Assembly (NCBI GenBank): GCA_900466745.1
Contig: UBNE01000017.1
Location: 25,471-89,470, forward strand
Direction: 5' to 3'
Length of the DNA stretch: 64,000 nucleotides
Source of the DNA: Hyphomicrobiales bacterium
GTDB lineage: Bacteria; Pseudomonadota; Alphaproteobacteria; Rhizobiales; Beijerinckiaceae
The notes under the pieces were generated by a model. That model had not been told where the DNA came from. It was given only the letters and a program-made list of their open reading frames with translations, and did not search any database. A program made the translations under genes and the position numbers. Positions within the stretch are counted from its first letter, which is position 1; each line of letters opens with the position of its first letter. Shown here one piece after another: positions 9,462-20,627 of this stretch.

Positions 9462-10070
9462 ATGACGACCGCACGCCCTCAGTTCTGGATCGTCGCCGGC
9501 CCCAATGGAGTCGGCAAGACGACTTATGCCTTCCGTCACATCAAGGCCGTTTCCGGCAGCACGCGCTTCGTCAATCTCGACGAGATCGCGCGCGGACTCT
9601 CCCCTCTCGATCCGTCGATGGAGCAGCAGCGCGCCGGTCGCGTCGCGCTGGAATTGACACGTTCGCTGATCGCCGAGCGGCGGTCGTTCTCGATCGAGAC
9701 GACGCTTTCGGGAAAGACCCATCTGCGCACGATCGACGCGGCCCGAAAGGCCGGTTTCGTCGTCAACCTGCTGTATTTTCTCGTCGCCAGCCCAGAGGTC
9801 TCGCTGGCTCGCATCGCTCGCCGCGTCAGCGAGGGCGGGCATGATGTCGCGGAGGCCGATGTCCGTCGCCGCTTCGCGCGTTCGCTCGAAAACCTGCCGA
9901 CCTATATCGATGCGGTCGACCAATGGCGCGTCTTCGACAACGCGACCTTGCGCCCCAAGGCGGTGGCCGAAGGGCGGCGCGGTTGCATCTCGCTGATCGA
10001 GCGCGAGGGCGGTCTGCCGCAGGCGCTATGGGCGGCGCTGGAGACGCTGCCGCCCTGCGTGGAAGGCTGA
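9462..10070 (+). CDS. Zeta-toxin-like P-loop kinase
   Basis: 202 residues. Walker A GPNGVGKTT lies at 13-21, followed by NLDEIARGL and FSIETTLSG (about 76-84), the arrangement of zeta toxins and related chromosomal kinases. Zeta proteins phosphorylate UDP-N-acetylglucosamine and are normally held by an epsilon antitoxin. The conserved RR(V/F) and the DVAEADVRRRFARSL segments are present. No antitoxin-sized gene precedes it: the neighbour is DUF1272. It may therefore be a stand-alone housekeeping member rather than a toxin. Codon use matches its neighbours. Confidence 0.8.
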   Translation: MTTARPQFWIVAGPNGVGKTTYAFRHIKAVSGSTRFVNLDEIARGLSPLDPSMEQQRAGRVALELTRSLIAERRSFSIETTLSGKTHLRTIDAARKAGFVVNLLYFLVASPEVSLARIARRVSEGGHDVAEADVRRRFARSLENLPTYIDAVDQWRVFDNATLRPKAVAEGRRGCISLIEREGGLPQALWAALETLPPCVEG

Positions 10071-10087
10071 GACCGAAGCCTGCGCCC

Positions 10088-10423
10088 TCAGCTCGCCTGC
10101 TTCACCGCGATGCCCTTCTCCTCGAAGAGCGCCTGCAGTTCGCCGGCCTGGAACATCTCGCGGGTGATGTCGCAGCCGCCGACGAACTCGCCCTTGACGT
10201 AGAGCTGCGGGATCGTCGGCCAGTTCGAATAGGCCTTGATGCCCTCGCGGATCTCCTGGTCCTCCAGCACGTTGACGCCTTTGAACGGCACGCCGACGTA
10301 AGACAGGATCTGCACGACCTGGCCGGAGAAGCCGCACATCGGGAATTGCGGCGTGCCCTTCATGAACAGCACCACGTCGTTGTTCTTCACTTCCGCTTCG
10401 ATGCGGGCATTGACGTCGGACAT
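10088..10423 (-). CDS. grxD: Monothiol glutaredoxin Grx4
   Basis: 111 residues. The CGFS active-site motif begins at C30 (PMCGFSGQ), followed by [19 protein letters not shown] with the glutathione-binding TIP and GGCD motifs. Such proteins hold a [2Fe-2S] cluster in a glutathione-bound dimer and pass clusters on or sense iron together with BolA proteins. The ATG at 10423 gives the standard MSDVN start; a longer reading frame extends upstream without family similarity. It closes the purL-bolA-unknown-grxD block; the 122-bp gap to the preceding gene could hold its own promoter. Confidence 0.96.
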   Translation of the reverse strand: MSDVNARIEAEVKNNDVVLFMKGTPQFPMCGFSGQVVQILSYVGVPFKGVNVLEDQEIREGIKAYSNWPTIPQLYVKGEFVGGCDITREMFQAGELQALFEEKGIAVKQAS

Positions 10424-10545
10424 GGGATGACGGCCTTTCTGCCGGACGGAACTGATGGCGGTCGCCGATGCGATCCGCCTTATATCGGGACGAGCGTTAG
10501 CAGATTCCAGAGGAAGCCGCATCCGCCGCCTCGCCCCTCGCACGA

Positions 10546-11004
10546 TCAGGGTGCGGCATACCCTTCCGGGAAGGTGCGCGACGCTTCGTTCTCGAAGCGG
10601 AAATTGGTCATCGCCCAGCCTTCTTTGATCTTCTTGTAGGTGAACTGGTAGTACATGAACGGATAGCGATTATCGTCGTACTGCGCGTAGAACACCATCA
10701 CCCGGATCAGATCGTTGTAGTTCCGGTCGTAGGCGAGGCCGAGGACATCGGGCTTTTTCTTGCTGAACGGCCTGAGATTGGTGGAGAGTTCGGTGTTCTC
10801 GCCCTTCTTCTTCAGGAGCCGCATCACCTCGGCGACAAATGGCTCGGCCCCGTCGCTCTGAAGCCGGTCCAGCAAGGCGCGCGAATTCGCGACCGGATCC
10901 TCCACCGGCGGCATGATTTGGGCCATGGCCGAGGTTGCGTTCAGCGCGATACAGAGCGCCGCAGCCGCCAGGCCGGCGCGCAATGACACCGCCAGCCGCC
11001 TCAT
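10546..11004 (-). CDS. Exported protein of unknown function between bolA and grxD
   Basis: 152 residues. Residues 1-28 form a signal peptide ending ATSAMAQ. The mature part is charged and aromatic, with [39 protein letters not shown] towards the C-terminus, resembling the small alpha/beta cone domain of lumazine-binding or NTF2-like proteins; this is a guess from the pattern. Its ATG overlaps the bolA stop codon by four bases (ATGA), so translation is coupled to bolA. No family name is recognised. Confidence 0.75.
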   Translation of the reverse strand: MRRLAVSLRAGLAAAALCIALNATSAMAQIMPPVEDPVANSRALLDRLQSDGAEPFVAEVMRLLKKKGENTELSTNLRPFSKKKPDVLGLAYDRNYNDLIRVMVFYAQYDDNRYPFMYYQFTYKKIKEGWAMTNFRFENEASRTFPEGYAAP

Positions 11005-11234
11005 TCCGGCACCGCCGTCGTCAGCGCGAGCGCGTGCAGCACGCCGCCCATATTCCCCTGCAGCGCGGCATAGACCATCTGGTGCTGCTGCACCCGGTTC
11101 TTGCCCTTGAAGGCGGCCGAGACGACGGTCGCGGCATAGTGGTCGCCGTCGCCGGCCAGATCCCTGATCTCGACCGCCGCATCCGGCAGCGCCGTCTTGA
11201 TCATCCGCTCGATCTCATGGGCATCCATCGCCAT
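11001..11234 (-). CDS. bolA: BolA family protein
   Basis: 77 residues. The short BolA fold shows GDGDHYAATVVS and the C-terminal RVQQHQMVYAAL...LHALAL, with the conserved histidines that bind an iron-sulfur cluster jointly with Grx4. In the cytoplasm it probably works with the CGFS glutaredoxin encoded two genes downstream. The ATG at 11234 follows AGGAG at eight bases; a second ATG two codons later is possible. Located downstream of purL, with a large REP-like repeat in between. Confidence 0.93.
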   Translation of the reverse strand: MAMDAHEIERMIKTALPDAAVEIRDLAGDGDHYAATVVSAAFKGKNRVQQHQMVYAALQGNMGGVLHALALTTAVPE

Positions 11235-11265
11235 GGGTTCAACTCCTAAATCAGCAACGCCATCC

Positions 11266-11388
11266 GTCATTGCGAGGAACGAAGCGACGAAGCAACCCAG
11301 GGGGACGCAGAGCGCGGCCGCCCCTGGATCGCTTCGCGGAGCCTGTCCTCGGGCTTGCCGAAGGCAAGACCCGGGGGCTCGCAATGAC
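11266..11388. repeat. REP-like inverted repeat (GTCATTGCGAG family)
   Basis: Perfect 11-bp arms GTCATTGCGAG (11266-11276) and CTCGCAATGAC (11378-11388) bracket a GC-rich centre with further partial pairing. It lies between purL and bolA. A related copy is at 61454-61549. Confidence 0.75.
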
Positions 11389-11390
11389 GA

Positions 11391-13601
<2,211 letters not shown>

Positions 13602-13697
13602 GGGCTCAGGCTTCCTGGCGGTCCGGCGAGGGGGTTTGGCAGGGGCATAGCCTGCCTCACGCCGCAGTACAACGCATTCGCGCCCGTGCCGCCCGTT

Positions 13698-14135
13698 TCA
13701 GCTCCGAATCGCTGAAAGCGCCGCCCTGAGCGGCGCCGGGATCGGCACCGGCTTCTGCCCGGCCCGCTGCACATAGACATGGGTGAAGCGCCCCTGCGCC
13801 GCGGCCTGCCCGCCGCCCTGCCGGAAGATGCCGATGCGGTAGGTGACCGAGCTGTTGCCCAGCCGCTCGACCGCGATCCCCGCCTCGACGACCTCAGGAA
13901 AGGCGACGCTTTCGAAATAGGTGCAGCCGGTCTCGACCACGAGGCCGACGATCCCGCTCGCCGCCGGATCGAGGAAGCCGTTCTCGATCAGCCAGGCGTT
14001 CACGGCCGTATCGAACCAGCCGTAATAGACGACGTTGTTGACATGGCCGAAGACGTCGTTGTCGTGCCAGCGCGTCGGAATGGCGCGGAAGACGCGGAAA
14101 TCGTTGCGCGTCAGGCGCGGCTGCCGCTCGCTCAC
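13698..14135 (-). CDS. 4HBT-type acyl-CoA thioesterase
   Basis: 145 residues, one hotdog domain. The active-site helix motif DNDVFGHVNNVVYYGWFD (about 25-42) has the aspartate and GHVNN pattern of 4-hydroxybenzoyl-CoA thioesterase relatives. The enzyme should hydrolyse an acyl-CoA, but the acyl group cannot be predicted. Its start overlaps the stop of the methyltransferase gene by four bases, so the two are translationally coupled. Confidence 0.88.
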   Translation of the reverse strand: MSERQPRLTRNDFRVFRAIPTRWHDNDVFGHVNNVVYYGWFDTAVNAWLIENGFLDPAASGIVGLVVETGCTYFESVAFPEVVEAGIAVERLGNSSVTYRIGIFRQGGGQAAAQGRFTHVYVQRAGQKPVPIPAPLRAALSAIRS

Positions 14136-15019
14136 CCCTCGCCTCCCGGCTTTTCGCCAGTCCTGATCTCCGGCACGCCGAGCGCGTCCGCCAGCCTCGC
14201 CTTGGCCGAGCCGGGGCGCAGCGGCTTCTGCTGGCTCTCATGCGGCGACCAGCCGGAGAGCCAGACGAATTCGAAGGTCGCCGGCAATCGCCCGTCGGGA
14301 TCGGCGAAGCGCTCGGCATAGAGCGCCGCCGCCCGCAGCAATGTCTCGCGCCGGAGCGGCGCCTTGCAGCGGGCGATAAGGCTGTTCGCCCAGCCCATCG
14401 CACGGAGATCGCGGAACAGGCCGAAGACGTCGCGATAGCGCACCGTGACGGTCTCGCTGTCGATGACCGGCAAGGCGAAGCCCGCGCGCTGGAGCAACCC
14501 GCCGAGATCGCGCAGATCGGCGAAGGGCGCGACGCGCGGGCTGACCCCACCGGTCGTCTCGCTCTCGGCTTCGAGCAGCGCCTGCCGCAGCTCCTGGAGT
14601 GAGCGTCCGCCGAGCAGGCAGGCCATGAACAGCCCGTCCGGCCTCAGCGCCCGCTTGATCTGGATGAGCGCGCCGGGCAGGTCGTTGACGCCGTGCAGCG
14701 CCAGCAGCGAGACGGCGAGGTCGAGCGAGCCTGCGGCGAAAGGCAGGCGCTCGAGATCGCCGACGAGATCGGCGCCGGCGCCTTCCGCCTCGGCCATGCG
14801 CAGGAGGCGGCCGGCCTTGCCGGCGAGCACGGGCGCGACGACCGGCAGCGGCGTGCCGAGATCGGCGGCCATGGCGAATTCGCGCAGCACCGCCCCGAGG
14901 CGCTCCTCCAGATCGCCGGCCGCGCGCTGGAGCAGGAAATCCGGATAGCCGCCGGCAAGCGCGCGCCTCAGCCGCGAGCGGCCGAGCGCACGATCGAAGA
15001 CGAGGCTGTGGTCGCTCAA
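14132..15019 (-). CDS. SAM-dependent methyltransferase (BioC/NDUFAF5-like)
   Basis: 295 residues from a TTG start. The N-terminus LVFDRALGRSRLRRAL is typical of the alphaproteobacterial family related to mitochondrial NDUFAF5. A class I methyltransferase core follows, with the degenerate SAM loop near VVAPVLAGKAGRLLRMAEAEG, then DLERLPFAAGSLDLAVSLLALHGVNDLPG and the post-core RRETLLRAAALYAERF. An ATG at 15052 is in frame but lies inside a REP-like repeat, so the TTG at 15019 is preferred. The substrate is unknown; NDUFAF5 itself hydroxylates an arginine of complex I. Confidence 0.82.
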   Translation of the reverse strand: MSDHSLVFDRALGRSRLRRALAGGYPDFLLQRAAGDLEERLGAVLREFAMAADLGTPLPVVAPVLAGKAGRLLRMAEAEGAGADLVGDLERLPFAAGSLDLAVSLLALHGVNDLPGALIQIKRALRPDGLFMACLLGGRSLQELRQALLEAESETTGGVSPRVAPFADLRDLGGLLQRAGFALPVIDSETVTVRYRDVFGLFRDLRAMGWANSLIARCKAPLRRETLLRAAALYAERFADPDGRLPATFEFVWLSGWSPHESQQKPLRPGSAKARLADALGVPEIRTGEKPGGEG

Positions 15020-15049
15020 CTTTGCACCGTCAGCAAGAATGCAAGCCCT

Positions 15050-15132
15050 CATCCTGAGGAGCAGCCGCGAGGGGGCGTCTCGAAGGATGCTCCAGCGGCT
15101 CCTGAGCCTTCTGGACCGTCCTTCGAGACGCC
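15050..15132. repeat. REP-like inverted repeat (GGCGTCTCGAAGGA family)
   Basis: Perfect 14-bp arms GGCGTCTCGAAGGA (15074-15087) and TCCTTCGAGACGCC (15119-15132), preceded by CATCCTGAGGAGC. It occupies the gap between galU and the methyltransferase gene. Confidence 0.75.
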
Positions 15133-15189
15133 ATTCCTAACCGGAATGGCTCCGCGGGACGAGGGCCGTCGGTTCGGAGAGCCGTCGCC

Positions 15190-16068
15190 TCAGCGCGCCA
15201 GCAGCTTCGCGATCTCGGCGCGCAGTTGCGGGCCGAGATCGTCGCGGTCGAGCGCATAGGCGACATTCGCCGCCAGGAAGCCGATCTTCGAGCCGGCATC
15301 GTAGATCTCGCCGTCGAAGCGCACCGCGTAGAACGGCTCCTGACGCGAGAGCGCGATCATCGAATCGGTGAGCTGGATCTCGCCGCCGGCCCCCTTCTCC
15401 TGGTTGGCGAGCAGGTTGAAGATGGTCGGCTGCAGGATGTAGCGGCCGGAGATGTGCAAATTGGACGGCGCCGTACCCTTCGGCGGCTTCTCGACCATGC
15501 CGGTGATCTTCGAGACCTTGGCGCTGGCGTCCTCGACGCCGACGATGCCGTATTGATGGGTCTGGTCGTCGGGCACCGGCGCCACGGCGATGTGGTTGCC
15601 GCCATGCCGGTCGTAGGCCGCGATCATCTCGGCGAGGCAGCCCTTGCCGGCGCTGTAGTGCAGCATGTCCGGCAGCAGCAGCGCGAAGGGCTCCTCGCCG
15701 ACGATCTCGCGGGCGCACCAGACGGCGTGGCCGAGGCCGAGCGGCGCCTGCTGGCGGGTGAAGCTGGTCGCGCCTGCGGCCGGCAGATCGGCCTTCAGCG
15801 CCTCGAGCTCCTTGATCTTGTTGCGCTTGGCGAGCGTATCGTCGAGCTCGTAGGCCATGTCGAAATGGTCCTCGATCACCGCCTTGTTGCGGCCGGTGAC
15901 GAAGATGAAGTGCTCGATGCCGGCGGCGCGCGCCTCGTCCACGACATGCTGCACGACCGGGCGGTCGACGATGGTGAGCATCTCCTTCGGCACCGCCTTG
16001 GTGGCGGGCAGGAAGCGGGTTCCCAGACCGGCGACGGGAAGAACGGCCTTGCGGATACGTTTCGTCAT
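15190..16068 (-). CDS. galU: UTP-glucose-1-phosphate uridylyltransferase
   Basis: 292 residues. It makes UDP-glucose for envelope polysaccharides and glucans. The nucleotidyltransferase signature [18 protein letters not shown] follows the first strand, with [18 protein letters not shown] and [20 protein letters not shown] further on. The chosen ATG begins [14 protein letters not shown]; the longer upstream frame is not family-like. It is divergent from galE, so the 167-bp gap must carry both promoters. The product feeds GalE and the OpgG glucan system encoded elsewhere in the window. Confidence 0.97.
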   Translation of the reverse strand: MTKRIRKAVLPVAGLGTRFLPATKAVPKEMLTIVDRPVVQHVVDEARAAGIEHFIFVTGRNKAVIEDHFDMAYELDDTLAKRNKIKELEALKADLPAAGATSFTRQQAPLGLGHAVWCAREIVGEEPFALLLPDMLHYSAGKGCLAEMIAAYDRHGGNHIAVAPVPDDQTHQYGIVGVEDASAKVSKITGMVEKPPKGTAPSNLHISGRYILQPTIFNLLANQEKGAGGEIQLTDSMIALSRQEPFYAVRFDGEIYDAGSKIGFLAANVAYALDRDDLGPQLRAEIAKLLAR

Positions 16069-16235
16069 GAAGGGTCCTTGGCGCGGTAGCCTGTGCCGAA
16101 GCGAGGCTGTGATGGGGCGGGCCGCACAACTGTCACGGTTGCCGGCCATCAGGGGCGTATTAGCCGACAGGCCTTGAGAACCCGTCAACGGTTCTCGGTT
16201 AAGCCGGGTTCCTGACAAAGATGAGGCGAGAGACA

Positions 16236-17228
16236 ATGGCGGTATTGGTTTCCGGCGGCGCCGGCTACATCGGCAGCCACATGGTCCTGGAATTGCTCGA
16301 CCGGGGCGAGAAGGTCGTCGTCCTCGACGATCTCTCGACCGGCTTCTGGTGGGCGGTGCCGCCCGAGGCCACCTTCGTGCAGGGCGACATCGGCGACCAG
16401 GAGCTGGTCGAGGGGCTGATCGCCGAATACGGCGTGACCGAGATCGCGCATTTCGCCGCCAGGATCGTCGTTCCGGAATCCGTTTCCGATCCGCTGGGCT
16501 ACTACTTCAACAACACCGTGAAGACGCGCGCGCTGCTCGAGAGCGCCGTGCGCAGGGGCGTGAGGCACATCATCTTCTCCTCCACCGCCGCGGTCTATGG
16601 CGAGCCCTCGGTCTCGCCGGTGCCGGAGGAGGTCGCGCTCAACCCGATCAACCCCTATGGCCGCTCCAAGCTGATGAGCGAATGGATGCTGCAGGACGCA
16701 GGCCGGGCGCATGGCTTCAATTATGTCGCGCTGCGCTACTTCAACGTCGCCGGCGCCGATCCGCAGGGGCGCTCCGGCCAGTCCTCGCCCAACGCCACCC
16801 ATCTCATCAAGGTCGCGAGCCAGGCGGCGCTCGGCCAGCGCGACGGGCTCACCATCTTCGGCACCGACTATGCGACGCCGGACGGCACCTGCGTGCGCGA
16901 CTACATCCACGTCACCGACCTCGCCCGCGCGCATCTGGCCGCGCTCGACCATCTGCGCGGCGGCGGGGCCAGCCTGACGCTGAACTGCGGCTATGGCCGC
17001 GGCTACTCGGTGAAGGAAGTGGTCGACGTGGTGAAGAAGGTCTCGGGCGTCGATTTCCCGGTGGCGCTCGCCCCGCGCCGCCCCGGCGACCCGGCCTCGC
17101 TGATCGCCCGCGCCGACCGCATCCGGGCCGAGCTGGGCTGGCGGCCCGAGCATGACGATCTGGAGGAAATCGTCGGCCAGGCGCTGGCCTGGGAGGAGAA
17201 GCTCAGGACGAGGAACGCATCGGCCTGA
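16236..17228 (+). CDS. galE: UDP-glucose 4-epimerase
   Basis: 330 residues. A Rossmann short-chain dehydrogenase/epimerase: the NAD motif GGAGYIGSH begins at about residue 7, SSTAAVYG carries the catalytic serine/threonine region, and YGRSK holds the Tyr-Lys pair. It interconverts UDP-glucose and UDP-galactose. The ATG at 16236 follows GAGGCGAGAGAC; an ATG five codons upstream is also in frame. Divergent from galU. Confidence 0.96.
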   Translation: MAVLVSGGAGYIGSHMVLELLDRGEKVVVLDDLSTGFWWAVPPEATFVQGDIGDQELVEGLIAEYGVTEIAHFAARIVVPESVSDPLGYYFNNTVKTRALLESAVRRGVRHIIFSSTAAVYGEPSVSPVPEEVALNPINPYGRSKLMSEWMLQDAGRAHGFNYVALRYFNVAGADPQGRSGQSSPNATHLIKVASQAALGQRDGLTIFGTDYATPDGTCVRDYIHVTDLARAHLAALDHLRGGGASLTLNCGYGRGYSVKEVVDVVKKVSGVDFPVALAPRRPGDPASLIARADRIRAELGWRPEHDDLEEIVGQALAWEEKLRTRNASA

Positions 17229-17332
17229 GGCTCGTTCGTGAACATCCGCGCTCATCCCGAGAGGCTGGGCCGCGGGCTTCGATAACGGGTCATCGCGGGC
17301 GACCGAACGGAGGTCCGGGATGGCCAGCGCTG

Positions 17333-17360
17333 CTTTTCGGGCTCGGCAGCTTCCGAAAAG
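17333..17360. terminator. Inverted repeat between convergent galE and rnk (CTTTTCGG family)
   Basis: CTTTTCGG (17333-17340) pairs with CCGAAAAG (17353-17360), flanked by GCGCTG and CGCCGC that extend the stem imperfectly. It lies between two convergent genes and may act as a bidirectional terminator. Related hairpins occur at 22341-22366, 43439-43463 and 52124-52150. Confidence 0.5.
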
Positions 17361-17366
17361 CGCCGC

Positions 17367-17777
17367 TCAGGACGCCGCCTCCTCCTCGACCGGCTCGCGC
17401 ACCTCGAGCACGGTCAGGCGCTTCACGTCGCCCGAGCGGGTCGTCCAGTCGATCGTGCGGTCGGCCGCCATGCCGATCAGCGCGACGCCGATCGGCGTCA
17501 TCACCGAGATGCGGTTCTTCTCGATATTGGCGTCCTGCGGCCAGACCAGGGTCACCGTGGTCTCGCGCTTGGTGCTTTCGTCGCGATAGACCACCTGGCT
17601 GCCGATGCGGGCATGGTCGATCGAAACCCGGCCTTCCGGCAGGATGCGGGCCCGGTCGAGCTCATGCGACAGCTCGGCCGCGAGTTCCGGCATGGTGTTG
17701 GCCGCGCCGGCCGCGATCCGGCTCAGCATGGCATGGTCCGCGGCCGTGACGGTGATGGCGGGACGCTTGGTGGTCAT
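17367..17777 (-). CDS. rnk: Nucleoside diphosphate kinase regulator (GreA/GreB C-terminal family)
   Basis: 136 residues. A short N-terminal helical arm (ITVTAADHAMLSRIA) is followed by a GreA/GreB C-terminal FKBP-like domain (about 50-130, with RIGSQVVYRD, ISVMTPIGVALIGM and VLEVREP). Rnk proteins bind RNA polymerase without the long Gre coiled coil. The ATG at 17777 gives the common MTTKRP start; an in-frame ATG five codons upstream is an alternative. Function in this organism is inferred from the family. Confidence 0.88.
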   Translation of the reverse strand: MTTKRPAITVTAADHAMLSRIAAGAANTMPELAAELSHELDRARILPEGRVSIDHARIGSQVVYRDESTKRETTVTLVWPQDANIEKNRISVMTPIGVALIGMAADRTIDWTTRSGDVKRLTVLEVREPVEEEAAS

Positions 17778-18112
17778 GAACAGGTCTTTCATCGAAGGCG
17801 AGCGCCCGCCGGGCGGACGCAAGGCCGCACGGAATGACTAGGTCGAACTCGCAGGTGAGATGGAAACAGTGGGGCGCCCCCGAGCCGGAGGCGCCAAGCG
17901 CGACAGACCCGGGGCTAGAAGCCCGCGATGAGATTACCCGAGCGGTGCAGACCGCGGCGGAAAGAAGAGGCGCTATACATCGCCGCAGAATCCGCCAATC
18001 CTGGCGGCTTGTCAAATGGTCAGATCGTAGGGTTCGCGCGCCCGGCTTAACCCTCGCTTAACCTTGTTCGGGCGCTGTGATGGGGTTTCCGCCAGCCTCC
18101 GCAGGAGTTCTC
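17778..18112. other. Divergent intergenic region rnk / lytic transglycosylase
   Basis: 335 bp holding the promoters of the two divergent genes. I see no clear -35/-10 pair or conserved motif. A tandem CGGCTTAACCCTCGCTTAACCTT near 18043-18066 contains two CTTAACC blocks; no coding sequence is supported. Confidence 0.4.
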
Positions 18113-19345
18113 ATGCGCCTGTCCGTCATCGCCGCTTCGGCCGTGCTCAGCCTGGCACCGGCACTGGCGCAGACCACGGGCTCGATCACCGTCTCGCGCG
18201 CCCATGCCGCCCCTCCGGCGGCGACGCCGGCGAGCGTCGGCTTCGATGTCTTCCTGCAGCGGCTCTGGCCGCAGGCGCAGGCGCGCGGCATCTCGCGCGC
18301 GACCTTCGACCTCGCCTTCCGCGGCGTGACGCCCGACGCCTCGATCGTCGCGCTGACGAAGAAGCAGGCCGAATTCAGCGCGCCGATCTGGAGCTATCTC
18401 AACAATGCGGTCGGCGGCGGGCGCATCCAGCGCGGCCAGGCCGTCGCCGCCGAGAACGCGGCCGTCCTCGCCCAGGTCGAGGCCCGCTACGGCGTGCCCC
18501 GGGAGGTGGTGCTCGGCGTCTGGGGCATGGAGACCAATTACGGCTCCTTCAAGGGCGGCAAGGACGTCATCCGCTCGCTGGCGACGCTGGCCTCGATCCG
18601 TTATCGCAGCGACTTCTTCCGCGACGAATTGCTGACCGCGCTCGAACTGATCGAGAAGGGCTATGTCGCGCGCGACGAGCTCAAGGGCTCCTGGGCCGGC
18701 GCCATGGGCCACACCCAGTTCATGCCGTCGAGCTATCTGAAATACGCCGTCGACTGGACCGGCGACGGCCATGCCGACATCTGGACCTCGTCGAGCGACG
18801 CCATCGCCTCGACCGCGAACTATCTGAAGAGCCATGGCTGGGTGGCCGGGCTGCCCTGGGGCATGGAGGTGGCGCTGCCGGAGGGCTTCGACCACCGCCT
18901 CGACAAGGCAAGCTTCGCCGCCTTCCGCTCGGCCGGGGTGCGGCGGGCCGACGGCAGGGCCCTGCCCGCTTCCGGCGAGGGGCGCCTGTTCTATCCGGCC
19001 GGCCATACCGGCCCGGTCATGCTGCTGACCGCGAATTTCGACGTGATCAAGAAGTACAATTCCTCGGACGCCTATGCGCTGGCGGTCGGCCATCTCGGCG
19101 ACCGCATCATGGGCCGCGCCGCGATCCAGGCCGGCTGGCCGCTCAAGGCCGCCCGCCTCGACATGGCCGGCACCAAGGACCTGCAGCGCCGCCTGAAGGC
19201 GCTCGGGCTCTACGACCACGACGCAGACGGGCGCGTCGGCACCGGCACGCGCGAGGCGGTGCGGCGCTACCAGATCAGCGTCGGCGAGATCGCCGACGGC
19301 TACCCGACCCCGGCGCTGCTCGCCCGGATGCGCGGCAGGCGCTGA
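18113..19345 (+). CDS. MltB-type lytic murein transglycosylase
   Basis: 410 residues. Signal peptide 1-20 (SLAPALAQ), then an SLT_2/MltB domain with catalytic glutamate E140 in GVWGMETNYGSFKGGKDV and the GAMGHTQFMPSSY motif. A C-terminal peptidoglycan-binding domain (about 345-405, KDLQRRLKALGLYDHDADGRVG) follows. It cleaves glycan strands in the periplasm with 1,6-anhydro ends. The ATG at 18113 follows AGGAG at six bases; a more upstream ATG lacks a ribosome site and would bury the signal peptide. It lacks a lipobox, so it is soluble. Confidence 0.93.
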   Translation: MRLSVIAASAVLSLAPALAQTTGSITVSRAHAAPPAATPASVGFDVFLQRLWPQAQARGISRATFDLAFRGVTPDASIVALTKKQAEFSAPIWSYLNNAVGGGRIQRGQAVAAENAAVLAQVEARYGVPREVVLGVWGMETNYGSFKGGKDVIRSLATLASIRYRSDFFRDELLTALELIEKGYVARDELKGSWAGAMGHTQFMPSSYLKYAVDWTGDGHADIWTSSSDAIASTANYLKSHGWVAGLPWGMEVALPEGFDHRLDKASFAAFRSAGVRRADGRALPASGEGRLFYPAGHTGPVMLLTANFDVIKKYNSSDAYALAVGHLGDRIMGRAAIQAGWPLKAARLDMAGTKDLQRRLKALGLYDHDADGRVGTGTREAVRRYQISVGEIADGYPTPALLARMRGRR

Positions 19346-19403
19346 CTTCGGGCCGCCGCCGGCCTATACTGGGTCCGTCACGCGCCTCTGGATCGGATGG
19401 CTG

Positions 19404-20618
19404 ATGCGCCTGCGCTCGCTCGTCATGGTTCTCTGCGCCGCCGGCCTGTTCCTGCTGACCGGCGGCCCGCTCTCGCTTGCCCAGCAGCCGCAGCAGCGCA
19501 GCCTGTTCCAGCTCTTCTGGCAGTTGCCCGCCAAGCCGGCGGTGCAGCCGCAGCAGCCGCGCCAGCGCGCCGCCCCGGCCGTGCGGCGCCGGCCCGCCGC
19601 CCCCGTCGTCGTGCGCGACGATCCGGTGATCCCCAAGGTCGATGTCGCGCATCACGTCGTGGTGATGGGCGATTCCCTCGCCAACCTTCTCGCCGACGGC
19701 CTCGACGACGCGCTGAACAACCGGCCCGACGTCGAGGTGGTGCACCGGGCGAAGCCCGATTCCGGCCTCGTCCGCACCGATTTCTACGACTGGCCCAAGG
19801 CGGTCTCGGAGCTGCTCGCCGGCGAGCAGAAGGTCACGATCGCGGTGATGCTGATCGGCCTCAACGACCGCCAGCCGATCCGCGACGGCGACACCGTCCA
19901 GGAGCCCATGAGCCCGCGCTGGCTCGAGCTCTACCGCGACCGCGTCGATGCGCTCGCCAATGCCTTCGCCGCCCGGCGCATCCCGCTGATCTGGGTCGGC
20001 GCGCCGCCGATGCAGAACGCCCGGCTCTCGGCCGACCTCGTCACGCTGAACGAGATCTTCCGCGAGCGCGTCGAGAAGGCCGGCGGGCATTATGTCGACC
20101 TGTGGGGCGGCTTCGTCGACGCCGAGAACCGCTATGCCGCGACCGGCCCCGACGTCTCCGGCCAGCCGACGCGGCTGCGCCTCGGCGACGGCATCCATTT
20201 CACCAAGGCCGGCGCCCGCAAGGCGGCTCATTTCGTCGATCTGGTGATCCGCCGAATCATCGAGGCGGCGCCGCAGAACAACGTCATCGCCCTGCCGGTC
20301 GCGCCGGGCACCGGAGCTCCGACCGCGCCGGAATTGCAGCCCGGCGGAGTCGAGCGCCTGATCGACCAGATGGCCGCCGGCGTGCCGCCGCTCGGCCTCG
20401 CTCCCGCGCTCCAGGCCCGCCCGCTGGCCGGGCCGATCCAGCCGCTGACCGGCGAGGCGGCGCCGTCGGAGCAGCCCCTGCTCGCCTCGATCGCGGAGGC
20501 GCGCGGCCAGGGCGACGCCGCGCGCCAGCTCGAGCGCGTCTTCGGCCAGGGCATCGCGCCGGAGCCGATGCCGGGCCGGATCGACGATTACCGCTGGCCG
20601 CCTCCCGCGACGCGATAA
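19404..20618 (+). CDS. DUF459 / SGNH-family exported hydrolase
   Basis: 404 residues. The signal peptide ends about residue 27 (LSLAQ). A Pro/Gln/Arg-rich linker (28-80) precedes the SGNH domain: block I VVMGDSLANLL with nucleophile S91, block III near LIGLNDRQ, and block V DGIHFTKAGARKAA with the Asp-His pair. A 100-residue Pro/Ala-rich tail follows. DUF459 proteins are periplasmic esterase- or O-acetyltransferase-like enzymes, possibly acting on cell-wall or polysaccharide acetyl groups. It starts 58 bp after the lytic transglycosylase gene, so the pair may form an envelope operon. Confidence 0.88.
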   Translation: MRLRSLVMVLCAAGLFLLTGGPLSLAQQPQQRSLFQLFWQLPAKPAVQPQQPRQRAAPAVRRRPAAPVVVRDDPVIPKVDVAHHVVVMGDSLANLLADGLDDALNNRPDVEVVHRAKPDSGLVRTDFYDWPKAVSELLAGEQKVTIAVMLIGLNDRQPIRDGDTVQEPMSPRWLELYRDRVDALANAFAARRIPLIWVGAPPMQNARLSADLVTLNEIFRERVEKAGGHYVDLWGGFVDAENRYAATGPDVSGQPTRLRLGDGIHFTKAGARKAAHFVDLVIRRIIEAAPQNNVIALPVAPGTGAPTAPELQPGGVERLIDQMAAGVPPLGLAPALQARPLAGPIQPLTGEAAPSEQPLLASIAEARGQGDAARQLERVFGQGIAPEPMPGRIDDYRWPPPATR

Positions 20619-20627
20619 GCCGGACGG

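Noticed and set aside
9398..9465. Short peptide overlapping the zeta-like start as a possible antitoxin
   Set aside because: About 23 codons with no ribosome site and no similarity to epsilon antitoxins; it is the tail of a chance frame.
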